Origin: Ferrimonas kyonanensis DSM 18153
GTDB lineage: Bacteria; Pseudomonadota; Gammaproteobacteria; Enterobacterales; Shewanellaceae
Reading direction: 5' to 3'
DNA: 64,000 bases
Assembly (NCBI RefSeq): GCF_000425405.1
Contig: NZ_KE384364.1
Location: forward strand, 172,345 to 236,344
Shown here: positions 15,775-25,086 of the stretch, piece by piece
How positions within the stretch are numbered: position 1 is the first letter of the stretch
How the letters are laid out: the number at the start of each line of letters is the position of its first letter
Notes under the pieces: generated by a model
The model's database searches: none
Seen by the model: the letters and a program-made list of their open reading frames with translations, nothing else
Told to the model about the DNA's origin: nothing
Program-made: the position numbers and the translations under genes

Positions 15775-16995
15775 ATGGAAATGGCAATCGGCATCAGCAT
15801 GTTCACCGTGGTGGTGTGCCTGCTGGTCGCGGTGATTCTGTTCGCCAAAAGCAAACTGGTCGCCAGTGGCGACGTCACCATCGGCATCAACGACGATCCG
15901 GACAAAACCGTCACCACCCCTGCCGGCGATAAACTGCTGGGCGCCTTGGCGGGCCAGGACATCTTTATCCCCTCCGCCTGTGGCGGCGGCGGTACCTGTG
16001 GTCAATGCCGGGTGCACGTGAAAAGTGGCGGTGGTGAGATTCTGCCCACCGAACGCGATCACATCACCAAGAAAGAGGCCAAAGAGGGCTGTCGTCTCGC
16101 CTGCCAGGTGGCCGTGAAAGGCGACATGGAGCTGGAGCTGGAGGAGGAGATCTTCGGCGTTAAGAAGTGGGAGTGCGAGGTGGTCTCCAACGACAACACC
16201 GCCACCTTCATCAAAGAGCTGCGTCTGAAGATTCCGGAAGGGGAAGAGGTGCCATTTAAAGCCGGTGGCTACATTCAGATTGAAGCCCCGGCGCACCACG
16301 TCAAGTACAGCGATTTCGACATTCCGGATGAGTACCGTGATGACTGGGACAAGTACAACCTGTTCGAGCTGGAGTCTCGGGTCGACGAAGACGTACTGCG
16401 AGCCTACTCCATGGCCAACTACCCGGATGAGAAAGGCCTGATCATGCTCAACGTGCGCATCGCTACGCCGCCGAGCAACGACCTGCCTCCGGGCAAGATG
16501 TCGTCGTTCATCTTTAACCTCAAGGCCGGCGACAAGGTCACCATCTCCGGACCCTTTGGCGAGTTCTTCGTGAAAGAGGACAGCGATGCAGAGATGATCT
16601 TCATCGGCGGCGGCGCCGGTATGGCACCGATGCGCTCGCACATCTTCGATCAACTCAAGGGCAAGCACACCAAGCGCAAAATGAGCTTCTGGTACGGTGC
16701 CCGCTCCACTCGGGAGATCTTCTATCAGGAGGATTTCGATACCCTGGCGGCCGAAAACGACAACTTCGAGTGGCATGTGGCGCTGTCGGATCCGCTGCCG
16801 ACCGATAACTGGGACGGCTACACCGGCTTCATTCATACTGTGCTGCTGGAAAACTACCTGAAGAACCACAAAGCCCCCGAGGATTGTGAATTCTACATGT
16901 GTGGACCGCCAATCATGAACTCCTCGGTGATCACCATGCTTAAAGAGCTGGGTGTCGAGGATGAGAATATCCTGCTGGATGACTTCGGCGATTGA
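15775..16995 (+). CDS. nqrF: Na+-NQR subunit F (NADH dehydrogenase)
   Basis: Electron entry subunit: accepts hydride from NADH to FAD, then passes electrons through a [2Fe-2S] cluster. The 406-residue protein has an N-terminal membrane helix (about 3-24), a plant-ferredoxin-type cluster motif [10 protein letters not shown] with a fourth Cys in GCRLACQ, the FAD motif RAYSMANYP and the NADH-binding [19 protein letters not shown] and CGPPIMN. Full length. A small hairpin lies between it and nqrM. Confidence 0.98.
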   Translation: MEMAIGISMFTVVVCLLVAVILFAKSKLVASGDVTIGINDDPDKTVTTPAGDKLLGALAGQDIFIPSACGGGGTCGQCRVHVKSGGGEILPTERDHITKKEAKEGCRLACQVAVKGDMELELEEEIFGVKKWECEVVSNDNTATFIKELRLKIPEGEEVPFKAGGYIQIEAPAHHVKYSDFDIPDEYRDDWDKYNLFELESRVDEDVLRAYSMANYPDEKGLIMLNVRIATPPSNDLPPGKMSSFIFNLKAGDKVTISGPFGEFFVKEDSDAEMIFIGGGAGMAPMRSHIFDQLKGKHTKRKMSFWYGARSTREIFYQEDFDTLAAENDNFEWHVALSDPLPTDNWDGYTGFIHTVLLENYLKNHKAPEDCEFYMCGPPIMNSSVITMLKELGVEDENILLDDFGD

Positions 16996-17002
16996 TCTTC
17001 GT

Positions 17003-17023
17003 GGGCAGCCTTTTCGGCTGCCC
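17003..17023 (+). terminator. Weak hairpin between nqrF and nqrM
   Basis: Arms GGGCAGCC/GGCTGCCC (17003-17010, 17016-17023) with a TTTTC loop, followed only by CTTTG. Likely a partial terminator that lowers nqrM expression relative to nqrF. Confidence 0.5.
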
Positions 17024-17045
17024 CTTTGTCTGTTAAGGAGCAGTT

Positions 17046-17276
17046 ATGACGGCCTTTATTGCCACCTTTTGTCTGATGTTGCTGGTGATTCTGATCATGT
17101 CGGTGGGGTACCTGTTTCGGCGCAAATCCATTGCGGGATCCTGCGGTGGCCTGGCCGGAGTCGGCATCGACAAAGCCTGCGACTGCCCCGAGCCCTGCGA
17201 CAAGCGCAAAGCCAGGATGGCCGCCGAAGCGGAGCAGCAGCGCCGCCAACAGTACCTGCAACAACGAATTTTGTAA
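17046..17276 (+). CDS. nqrM: NqrM, Na+-NQR maturation protein (DUF539)
   Basis: A 76-residue membrane-anchored protein with four Cys needed to deliver iron to the NqrD/NqrE site. The N-terminal helix (about 4-24) is followed by SCGGLAGVGIDKACDCPEPC, the family signature. ATG at 17046 follows AAGGAG. In most relatives apbE lies between nqrF and nqrM; here the two are 50 bases apart with no room for it. Confidence 0.93.
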   Translation: MTAFIATFCLMLLVILIMSVGYLFRRKSIAGSCGGLAGVGIDKACDCPEPCDKRKARMAAEAEQQRRQQYLQQRIL

Positions 17277-17418
17277 CCCCTCGAGGGCTTGCATAAAGAT
17301 TCAGTTAATTCAGCCGCTTGGCCTATACTCCCACGGGCCTTTTTTTGCTAACATTCCGGCCATCTTTGTTCGCTGTTGCTCACCCTGACGTCAACAGCGT
17401 TACCAGCCGGGAGTCGAA

Positions 17419-17787
17419 ATGAAACCCTTGTTTGCCCTGATGCTGGCCGCCCTGGCCGCTCAGGCATCTGCCGCCACCGTTGATCTCAGCATCGAGCTGT
17501 CCCTGCCAGGCAGCGACCCTATGACCCTAAAGGTCAGCCCCGAAACCAACGAGTGGGCCCATTACCCACTGGGCGACTACCAACTCTCCATTCGCCCCAG
17601 TACCGATGCAGAACAGGCCGAAGACATCATTACCGTCGACGCCATCCTGACCCAGGGCGCGGGCAACAACACCAACCAACTGTTAATGCCAGCCATTACC
17701 GTGCTGTCTGGCGACAAGGGCGCCATCGAATTAGGCCAGCCTCCCCGCTCGGTCAATTTTGCCGTCAGCGCCACTCTGGCAGACTGA
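17419..17787 (+). CDS. Putative periplasmic protein, hypothetical
   Basis: A 122-residue protein with a clear Sec signal peptide (MKPLFALMLAALAAQASA, cleavage after ASA) and no membrane helix afterwards. The mature part is predicted β-rich by alternation (VDLSIELSLPG, YQLSIRPS) and lacks Cys. Family not recognised. It precedes the zinc-ribbon protein by 27 bases, but the two need not be related in function. Confidence 0.7.
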   Translation: MKPLFALMLAALAAQASAATVDLSIELSLPGSDPMTLKVSPETNEWAHYPLGDYQLSIRPSTDAEQAEDIITVDAILTQGAGNNTNQLLMPAITVLSGDKGAIELGQPPRSVNFAVSATLAD

Positions 17788-17814
17788 GCCCCCGTCTCTG
17801 TAGGAGCGCCGACC

Positions 17815-18066
17815 ATGGCCAAACCCAACAAAAAGGCCCCGGGTCGCTCGGTCGACGTGGTGTGCAGCAACTGCAACCACAAGCTGTACCGCTACAAAAA
17901 GGGCGGCAATGGTGCCCTGGTAAAGTGCTTTAAAGAGCGCATCAGCGAGGACTACACGGTCACGCCCTGTGTGTGCCCGGGCTGCGGCGCTACTTTTGCC
18001 CGAGACACCCTGATCCGGGGGACCCCGGCGTTTAAGATGATCGGCGGCAAGGTACGAATGAAATAG
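17815..18066 (+). CDS. Small zinc-ribbon protein, hypothetical
   Basis: An 83-residue basic protein with CSNC near residue 20 and CVCPGCGATF near residue 55, two CxxC-type knuckles that should bind one zinc ion. Between them is a Lys-rich loop with a further Cys. ATG 17815 follows TAGGAG. Nucleic-acid or protein binding is possible; no specific function is recognised. Confidence 0.7.
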   Translation: MAKPNKKAPGRSVDVVCSNCNHKLYRYKKGGNGALVKCFKERISEDYTVTPCVCPGCGATFARDTLIRGTPAFKMIGGKVRMK

Positions 18067-18399
18067 GACGGCAAAGACGACTTTGCCATGGCTGAATCTC
18101 ACTCAAGCAACCGCACCCCCTAATAATCACTTCCCCGTCTGCGCTGCCGCCGCCCTTGGCATAAACCATTGCCCCTTAATGACGACTGAGGACAATTCGA
18201 AGACAATGAGAGCCAGATCTCACTTCGCAACAATTGTTTTCATTTTATTACCTGATTGTATTTCTTTTTCTTGTTTACCTTTGCCTAAATGATTCATTGG
18301 TGATAGCGTTTCGCGTCCAATATTAACTTCATGGCGAAACTTTAGAGCCGACTAATTTACAAAAATATAATTGTAATAGGCCTAAAAAAGGTAAACACA
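18067..18399. other. AT-rich intergenic region before the outer-membrane protein gene
   Basis: About 330 bases, more AT-rich than its surroundings. A short ORF (18083-18292) lacks a ribosome-binding site and looks spurious. A TATAAT hexamer at 18366-18371 is a plausible -10 for the 18400 gene. The composition change begins here and suggests the start of a transferred segment. Confidence 0.5.
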
Positions 18400-19239
18400 A
18401 TGAGAACTGGCTTACTTTTAGTCGCTCCCATTTTATGGGCTGCGTCTTTTTTGGTGCATGCCGAAAATATTCAGGACCGGTGGGTTACCCCTGAGAAAAG
18501 CCGCTGGTCTGGCTTTATTAGCTTCGACTACACACAAAACAAATACAGCGCAAACGCATATCTATCTGAGCGGATATATTCTGGAACCGCCATTATTAGA
18601 TACGCGCTTAATAAAGACTCTCGGCTCCAGGCGGTAATCTCCGGCTATCATTCAGACGACGGTGACGACTACGGCAGCCAGGGTGACTTCTGGAATGACA
18701 CCTCCCTGTCATGGTCAGAAAATAATGTATGGAATCCGACAGATAGCGTAACAATGAGCACCGAACTGCGGGCTATATTCCCCACTTCCAGGCTGTCGCA
18801 ACGGCAGGATCTGGAGTTTTCTGTGCGGGGTGGAGTGCGATTCAGTTTCGATCTCAGCGAATACGTAAAGGGGCTTTATATAGGCAACAATATAAGGCTA
18901 AGAAAGAACTTCCATGAATACGAAAGCGCGGGTGGTCAGCCGATGACCGAATATCAACTCAGCGACTTAATCACCATGGATTACTTTTTTGCAAAACGAT
19001 TCAATTTCAGTGCTTACATTATCGTTCGCCAGAGCTGGAATTACGACGGTGGAGATTTCTACCCTGACCTGATTCACGGGGAAGAGTTCGGTTATCAGTT
19101 ATCCGACAACATCGACCTCGCTTTAGGTATGACCAATGGCATTACCTATTACAACCAAGCACGCGGCACGAATCCAATTCACGATCTGATCGACTTGGAC
19201 AAAATGAACTTTTATTTCGTCGCCAACTACCAGTTTTAA
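18400..19239 (+). CDS. Putative outer-membrane β-barrel protein
   Basis: A 279-residue protein with a signal peptide (ending near VHA) and alternating amphipathic β-strands throughout (RWSGFISFDYTQN, SGTAIIRYALNKDSRLQAVIS, LEFSVRGGVRFSF). It ends MNFYFVANYQF, with the C-terminal aromatic residue recognised by the Bam machinery. Roughly 12 strands. No substrate is evident. It is immediately followed, without spacing, by the lipoprotein protease gene, so the two probably form an operon. Codon use is richer in A/T than the rest of the window. Confidence 0.75.
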   Translation: MRTGLLLVAPILWAASFLVHAENIQDRWVTPEKSRWSGFISFDYTQNKYSANAYLSERIYSGTAIIRYALNKDSRLQAVISGYHSDDGDDYGSQGDFWNDTSLSWSENNVWNPTDSVTMSTELRAIFPTSRLSQRQDLEFSVRGGVRFSFDLSEYVKGLYIGNNIRLRKNFHEYESAGGQPMTEYQLSDLITMDYFFAKRFNFSAYIIVRQSWNYDGGDFYPDLIHGEEFGYQLSDNIDLALGMTNGITYYNQARGTNPIHDLIDLDKMNFYFVANYQF

Positions 19240-19257
19240 ATGAACAGGAACTCACTC

Positions 19258-22200
19258 ATGTTTAAAAGGATAGCGATTGCCGTCGCCATCAGTGCCGCAT
19301 TGGCGGGCTGTGGCACCGAAGAGCGGCCCTATGACGTCTATGAACGACCGGCGGAAGAGATCACCACCGCCTCTCTGGATACCGAATCACTGTGGCTGTT
19401 TATGCCCTCCACCGGCGCCGCCCCTCGCTACGCGATGACTCAGCGTGGCTTCTTCCAGGGCGACCCAAAACTGGTCACCCTACGTTTCGATGAAGACAAT
19501 GGTATCTACGCCGAAGAGGTGGATCGCGATAAGCTGACCATGGATGGCAAAAGCCGCTGGGGTGACGACATCAACCTTGCCCCGGTGCTGAAGATTCCCG
19601 GAAAGTTCCGAAGCTATCGCTGTGCCCTCAACGCCTATGATGAGTGCACCAACAAGGAAGAGGTCAACGAGGACGAAAACGTCGAGTGGGACGAAAAAAC
19701 CCACTTCGTTCCAAAATACTCACAAGTTAAGGCTTTAGCCCAGGACAGCCTGACCTGGTACACCTCCAGCAATGTGGAAGAGTCCGCTGACCCGCGCCTG
19801 ATTTCCTACGAATACGATCCAGAAAAAGGCGTTATCAACATTGAAGTTGAGCGTACCTTTACCGCCGATCCTGAAGATCAGTATGAGTTTGGCTACGACT
19901 TAGAAAATCTGTCTTTCAAGACCCGCTTCTTCTACTCCCTGGTGAAGCTGGACAAGCTGATCACCCCGGATTACCAGCCAGTCTACTATCAGGGTCGGGA
20001 TCGCGCCTACTACGGTTTTTTCAACGACGCCAAAGAGCAGCGTACCGACACCGGCGAGACCAATGTTCAGGGCAGCGTTTACAGCTTGCTGAACCGCTTC
20101 GCGCCTAACCAGGACAGCATCGACTACTACCTGAGTGACAACTACCACGAAGAGGGCAACGAGCTGTACAAGCGCGTTACCATGGAGAGCATTACTGACA
20201 TCAATAAGTCGCTGGAAGGTACCGGTGTGCCACCCATCCGCATCGTTAACCCTAACAGCAAGGCTGGTATCCACACAGGCGATCTGCGCTACAACGTGCT
20301 GAACCTGATCACCGACCCGGTGGACAACGGTCTGCTGGGTTACGGCCCATCCGCCACCAACCCGCTGACCGGCGAAATTGTTCACGCCCACGTCAACCAG
20401 TACGCCGGTGTAATCCGCAGTGCCACTCGCTCTGTATGGACCCAGTTGGTGATGCGCTACAACCGCCAGGAGATTGTCCGTCCTGATGAGTACAAGCCAG
20501 AGCCAGAGACTTCAGAGGGCGGAACCGATACCTCAGGGATCACTCCAGAGATCGTAGCGCCTAAGATTGGTGATGACGTAGTGGTGCGCAGTGTTAGCAC
20601 AGATGAGATCGAGCAGCTTCTGAATCGAGGTGATGATCACGGCCTGCACCTGCACGAGCACAAGCATGACTGGAACACTGCCAATCCGGATCTGGCCACT
20701 CAATCCTTTAACAAGCATCAAGAGCGTCTGCAGAAACTCTCCGAGCAAAACGCTTTTGCCGTCGAGTTTATGTGGCTGAGCACCCAACAGAAAGGCCTGA
20801 TCAAGGGCATCAACTACCTGGAAGGTGGCTACTTTGCCAACGAAGAGAACACTCAGCTGAAAGCCTGGGACGATCTGACTTCCGCACAGCAGACCGAAGT
20901 CAGCGACGCCATTGCCGAGCACATGTTCCGCTCCACCCTGGTTCACGAGCTGGGTCACAACCTGGGTCTGCGCCATAACTTTATGGGCTCCGTAGATAAG
21001 GCCAACTTCTACTCTGAAGAGGAAGCCAAGGCCAAGGGCATGGACAAAGTCCCCGCTTACAGCTCCATCATGGACTATGCGGGCTCCGTTTTCGATGAAC
21101 TGCCTACCTATGGTAAGTACGACATCGCAACCCTGCGCTTTGGCTATGGCCGTCAGGTAGAGACTGAACTGGCTACCACTGTCGACAACGAAGAGACCGG
21201 CCTTCCAGAAGTAAAAACTGAGAAGAAATACCTCTCTGTAGCAGACCTGGATGCCAACCTGGCTAAGGACTTCAACGCCTACCCAACCGGTATTGTTCAG
21301 CATATGCGGGACAACTACATGGAAACGGACCAGGTCAAAGATCTGGAGCTCGGCGATAACCAGACTCTGAAACTGGCTCAATTTAACTACTGTACCGACG
21401 AGCACACCACCACCTCAGTGCTGTGTAACCGCTTTGACGAAGGTACAGATATCAATGAGATAACCGAGTTTCGAATCCAGCGTTACCACGACAGCTATGA
21501 CACCATGAACAAGCGTAATGGTCGTCAAAGTTTCCATCAGTTCCACCAGTACAACTATTTCCTCAGCCGCTGGGATCAGTTCCTGCAGATTCGTGATGTT
21601 ATTGAAAACGTAGAAGAGATCGACTATCTGTTTGCACGTTATCTGGGCATCAGTGAAGAGCGTAACTCCCAGGGTCAGTCCATGAAACAGATCTACAACG
21701 CCAGCTGCCGTTGGAAGGACTTCGACACCCTGTCTCCTGGGCTGAAGAACCTCTGCACCACCTATGAGGCGTCTCGAACTGCGGCCCAGTTCTTCATCGA
21801 TGTGATGACTGAAACCGACAAGGTGTGTGAGATCGAAGAGATTGCCACTGGCGTAGAAAACCGGGTGACCTTCCGGACTCTGTCAGATCTGTGGAAGGAC
21901 TACCGTGGCCACCCCGCTGTCTCCAAGAACCGCGACATTCCTACCAGCTGTTTTGATCCTGAACTGGTGACTGCCCTCGAGGGTGAAAGCAACCCCATTA
22001 AGGTGCGCTCCGAAACCAAAGATGGTCGTATTGAAGCCAGCCTGCAGGCCAACAACCCTCACCAGAGCTCTGTGACCTCTGTTGATCTGCTGGGTACCTG
22101 GCCTGACAAGTTGCTGGCCGCCCAGATGCTGGTCCGTCGTGACAGCCCCTATGTGGATACAGAGAACTCCAGCCTGGCACTGCTGGATATCGACTATGAC

Positions 22201-23226
22201 TCCCGTGATTCTTATGCTCAGCTGATCTACAACCACCTGTCTTACCTGACTGGTGCCGAGCAGTTCCATCCACCCAAGTTTATTGATAAAGATGGCAAAA
22301 CCGTTGAAACCGTTCAGCGCTATGTGCCTAAGCTCACCAAGCTGATGGACAACTCGCCCTCCTACCTGTGGCCCATGAAGCGCTTCTTCCGCCTGACCGC
22401 TGGTGATGAGCTGCAACACTGGTTCGACCCATCCATGCCGGATGTACCGACTCCAGCATTCAATGCTCTGCTGAAGAACCTGAGTGACTATGGCCGCATG
22501 CCTGGCCTGGGCATCAACGACAGTGCCGAGCACCTGGTTGAATCCCTGGGCATCTATCAGGCATCTCCTGCCATTGACGACTCCAATACCATCAGCTTCT
22601 CCTGGAAAGCGAAGAAGTACGTGATCATTCCACGTCGTAATGAGCTGGCTAAAGCGATGGCTCGTCGTGCCCTCTATGGTGAACTTGAACCTAAAGAGCA
22701 GTACCTGAATGACGGGCTGCCGTCCGAGCTTGAAACTGCCATGAGAACCATGTTTAAGGACACCCAAAGCACAGCGGAAGCGTCTGTTGTCGCAGTTGGT
22801 GACAGCGACGCCTTGACCGCTTTGAAAGAAGATGGCCTGGACGCAATTGCCGGACGAACTACATGGACTGGTGCCGTAATCACCCCAGCCAGATTCCAGT
22901 CTTACAAGGAAAATGGCAGCACCTGTTACCGGGTCCTGGTTGATGGCGAAAGCGACGAGCAGCGCCTAACTCGCAAGTGCAACACCAATGGTGGTCTACG
23001 CTTGGCCAGTGCCGCCATGGATAACCTAGCAGACGACCGCGTTACTATGCTGTCCCAGTGGTCCGGTGTATATGGAGGCAACCTTGCCTTCTGCCGCGCC
23101 GATGACAAACTGAAGAACTACATCGATGTCTTTGACTACGAGCCCGAGGTTCTTCACTTGTGGGCTACCAAGAAGTACGAAGCTCTGCGCCCCGCATTCT
23201 TGCAGTTGCCAGTGCTTAACCCTTAA
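19258..23226 (+). CDS. Very large lipoprotein zinc metalloprotease (metzincin-type)
   Basis: I use ATG 19258 because AGGA lies eight bases upstream; an ATG at 19240 abuts the preceding stop codon and has no ribosome-binding site. The N-terminus MFKRIAIAVAISAALAGC is a lipoprotein signal with Cys as the lipidated residue, so the roughly 1,320-residue protein is anchored in a membrane, probably the outer one. The active site HELGHNLGLRHN (about 563) is the HExxHxxGxxH metzincin pattern with a likely Met-turn at SIMDYAG about 40 residues on. The long regions on both sides lack recognised domains. Paired with the β-barrel gene just upstream. Substrate unknown. Confidence 0.83.
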   Translation: MFKRIAIAVAISAALAGCGTEERPYDVYERPAEEITTASLDTESLWLFMPSTGAAPRYAMTQRGFFQGDPKLVTLRFDEDNGIYAEEVDRDKLTMDGKSRWGDDINLAPVLKIPGKFRSYRCALNAYDECTNKEEVNEDENVEWDEKTHFVPKYSQVKALAQDSLTWYTSSNVEESADPRLISYEYDPEKGVINIEVERTFTADPEDQYEFGYDLENLSFKTRFFYSLVKLDKLITPDYQPVYYQGRDRAYYGFFNDAKEQRTDTGETNVQGSVYSLLNRFAPNQDSIDYYLSDNYHEEGNELYKRVTMESITDINKSLEGTGVPPIRIVNPNSKAGIHTGDLRYNVLNLITDPVDNGLLGYGPSATNPLTGEIVHAHVNQYAGVIRSATRSVWTQLVMRYNRQEIVRPDEYKPEPETSEGGTDTSGITPEIVAPKIGDDVVVRSVSTDEIEQLLNRGDDHGLHLHEHKHDWNTANPDLATQSFNKHQERLQKLSEQNAFAVEFMWLSTQQKGLIKGINYLEGGYFANEENTQLKAWDDLTSAQQTEVSDAIAEHMFRSTLVHELGHNLGLRHNFMGSVDKANFYSEEEAKAKGMDKVPAYSSIMDYAGSVFDELPTYGKYDIATLRFGYGRQVETELATTVDNEETGLPEVKTEKKYLSVADLDANLAKDFNAYPTGIVQHMRDNYMETDQVKDLELGDNQTLKLAQFNYCTDEHTTTSVLCNRFDEGTDINEITEFRIQRYHDSYDTMNKRNGRQSFHQFHQYNYFLSRWDQFLQIRDVIENVEEIDYLFARYLGISEERNSQGQSMKQIYNASCRWKDFDTLSPGLKNLCTTYEASRTAAQFFIDVMTETDKVCEIEEIATGVENRVTFRTLSDLWKDYRGHPAVSKNRDIPTSCFDPELVTALEGESNPIKVRSETKDGRIEASLQANNPHQSSVTSVDLLGTWPDKLLAAQMLVRRDSPYVDTENSSLALLDIDYDSRDSYAQLIYNHLSYLTGAEQFHPPKFIDKDGKTVETVQRYVPKLTKLMDNSPSYLWPMKRFFRLTAGDELQHWFDPSMPDVPTPAFNALLKNLSDYGRMPGLGINDSAEHLVESLGIYQASPAIDDSNTISFSWKAKKYVIIPRRNELAKAMARRALYGELEPKEQYLNDGLPSELETAMRTMFKDTQSTAEASVVAVGDSDALTALKEDGLDAIAGRTTWTGAVITPARFQSYKENGSTCYRVLVDGESDEQRLTRKCNTNGGLRLASAAMDNLADDRVTMLSQWSGVYGGNLAFCRADDKLKNYIDVFDYEPEVLHLWATKKYEALRPAFLQLPVLNP

Positions 23227-23240
23227 GAGTTAACACTCCA

Positions 23241-23269
23241 AGCCGGCCCCTCTGGGCCGGCTTTTTTTT
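23241..23269 (+). terminator. Terminator after the metalloprotease gene
   Basis: Arms AGCCGGCCC (23241-23249) and GGGCCGGCT (23254-23262), CTCT loop, eight T. Confidence 0.95.
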
Positions 23270-23290
23270 GCTCAATGATCCGCGCTCGAC

Positions 23291-24478
23291 TCAGCCCGAC
23301 TTTGTTGCCCGCACCAATAGGTTTCTTGGGGTCATCTGCCTGTCGCAGAAGGTGCTGATGTCCACCTCATAGCCCTGCTCTTCCAGGAAACAGACCCGAT
23401 CCAACACCAGCCACAGCTCCAGGGGACGGCGGAACAGCTGACGCACCGTCTCCATCTGCTCCAGCACAGGCAGCCGTGACTGCCCCTGGCTCAGATAAGG
23501 CTCGAGCTCAGGCCCCTCCATAGGCAACACCAGCCCTTTGCGCTGCGCCGCCCACTGGCAAAACGCCTCAAACCCCTCTCCGAGCAGCGACTTGGGCACG
23601 TTGGGCAATGGCAGGTATTGGTCCTGGCCCGTCAACTGACGCTGCAGGCAATCAAAGCCGAGGCGATAACTCAGCTCCAGCTGCCGCTGGCGCTTTACAT
23701 GCCCCGGGGCGGTGACGGTTTCCTGCAACGGCATTTTCAGATCCAGCTTACTCAGGTTCAGATCCCGCGCCTGGGCCGCTTGCGATAACGGCCGATAACG
23801 ATCGCTGCGGATCAGGTGATAACAGCAGGGGGAGAAGGAGATGGCTTCGGTTCCGGCCCTGGCTCCGTGGCGCAACAATGCCACATGAAGATCGCCGCAG
23901 GCGTGCAGCGCCACCGCATGCTGGTGTTGCTTAAGATGGTTGGCCGCCGAGTCGTCAAAGGCGTCGCCATTAACGAAGGTCATCGGCAAACCAAACCGGG
24001 TCGCCAGCGCCTGGCCCTCTTCACACAGACCGGCTTGCCACTCCAGGCTGACCACAGGCTGATCGCTGGTGGCGGCCAGGGCGCGGCCAAGATGGCCCTT
24101 GCCGGCACACCACTCCAGCCACGGCCGGTGACGTTCGGCCAAGGCATCGGAAAACGCGGTGATCTGCTGCCACTTGCGACCGGGGATCTGCCAGTCGAGA
24201 CGGGCCGGATAGGCCTGGGCAGCCCCTTGAACCGGGTTGGCCTCAGCCAGCTCGGTCAGTTCCGCCAGCCAGGGTAGCACCGGCGATAGCTGAGCCTGCA
24301 ACTGCGCGGCATCCTGACGCAGCGCCGTTAACTCCGACAACGAGTGCTGCTGCAACCATTGACACAATGCCGGCTCCTGCCAAGGCAGTTCCAGGCAATC
24401 GAAGGGCACAAATTGCCAATAGGGTTTAAGCTCCGCCAGCAGTTGGCTCAGGCGCGTAAAGCGATCAGAGTGAGACAT
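23291..24478 (-). CDS. SAM-dependent methyltransferase (METTL25/GSTCD-like)
   Basis: A 395-residue protein with a class I methyltransferase core in its middle: EWCAGKGHLGRALA (about 140-153) is the SAM-binding motif I, SLEWQ the acidic motif II, and ALHACGDLH and SFSPCCYHL later motifs typical of the family that includes METTL25 and the C-terminal part of GSTCD. The N-terminal 130 residues are helical and Gln/Leu-rich. The substrate is not established for bacterial members. Monocistronic on the minus strand, with a 110-base gap to the glutaredoxin-like gene. Confidence 0.8.
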   Translation of the reverse strand: MSHSDRFTRLSQLLAELKPYWQFVPFDCLELPWQEPALCQWLQQHSLSELTALRQDAAQLQAQLSPVLPWLAELTELAEANPVQGAAQAYPARLDWQIPGRKWQQITAFSDALAERHRPWLEWCAGKGHLGRALAATSDQPVVSLEWQAGLCEEGQALATRFGLPMTFVNGDAFDDSAANHLKQHQHAVALHACGDLHVALLRHGARAGTEAISFSPCCYHLIRSDRYRPLSQAAQARDLNLSKLDLKMPLQETVTAPGHVKRQRQLELSYRLGFDCLQRQLTGQDQYLPLPNVPKSLLGEGFEAFCQWAAQRKGLVLPMEGPELEPYLSQGQSRLPVLEQMETVRQLFRRPLELWLVLDRVCFLEEQGYEVDISTFCDRQMTPRNLLVRATKSG

Positions 24479-24586
24479 ATTCAGGGTTCGGTGACTAAGA
24501 GGGCGACGATTGTAATGGCTTAGGAGGCAAAGATCCCCTGTTACCTTCGCCGGTATTGAGCCGGGTCACCCTCAACCACCGACGGC

Positions 24587-24961
24587 TCAGGCCGCCTGAC
24601 CGTAGCGCTGCTCCAGGTAGGCAATGATGTCACCGGACTCCAGCATCCACTGGCTTCCCTGGGCATCATCGATGCGCAGGCAGGGCACCTTGACCTTACC
24701 GGCGTTTTGCTCCAGCTCCTGACGGAACTGCGGGTGACGATTCACATCCCGGGTTTCGATGGGCAGGTTGAGGCGATGCATGGCCCGGCGCACCTTGATG
24801 CAGAAGGGGCAAGCATAAAACTGATACAGAGACAGCGACCGCAACTCTTCGGCAATTCGGGCCTGCTGCTCCTCGGAGCGTTTCATTTTACTGCCACGGG
24901 TAACGATGTCCCCAAGGGCAATGGCCCGTCCCAATCCTTCGCGTACAATCTTAACCAGCAT
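24587..24961 (-). CDS. Glutaredoxin-like protein (GST N-terminal domain)
   Basis: A 124-residue thioredoxin-fold protein with redox motif CPFC (about residue 51-54) in LYQFYACPFCIKVRRAM, the cis-Pro region KVKVPCLRID, and a C-terminal LESGDIIAYLEQRYG typical of glutathione-binding domains. The first 40 residues form an extra helical extension with no signal peptide. Likely a glutathione-dependent dithiol reductase in the cytoplasm. Start at 24961 is the conventional choice; an internal ATG at residue 26 is possible. Confidence 0.85.
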   Translation of the reverse strand: MLVKIVREGLGRAIALGDIVTRGSKMKRSEEQQARIAEELRSLSLYQFYACPFCIKVRRAMHRLNLPIETRDVNRHPQFRQELEQNAGKVKVPCLRIDDAQGSQWMLESGDIIAYLEQRYGQAA

Positions 24962-25049
24962 GAATGAGTCCTATTCGGGTTTTAACTGGCGCCATTGTAC
25001 CCCGAACCCAAACAAAAGGGCAGAGATCACAAAATCCATAAAAACCAAA

Positions 25050-25070
25050 CGGGGCGCACAAGGCGCCCCG
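25050..25070 (-). terminator. Terminator of the OmpA-like/mscS operon
   Basis: Arms CGGGGCGC and GCGCCCCG around a five-base loop, followed on the minus strand by a T-rich stretch (TTTGGTTTTTA). Confidence 0.8.
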
Positions 25071-25086
25071 ATTCTGATTTCGAACC

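Noticed and set aside
18083-18292. Possible 69-residue protein before the outer-membrane protein
   Set aside because: No ribosome-binding site, no recognisable feature, and the region reads as a promoter-bearing AT-rich gap.
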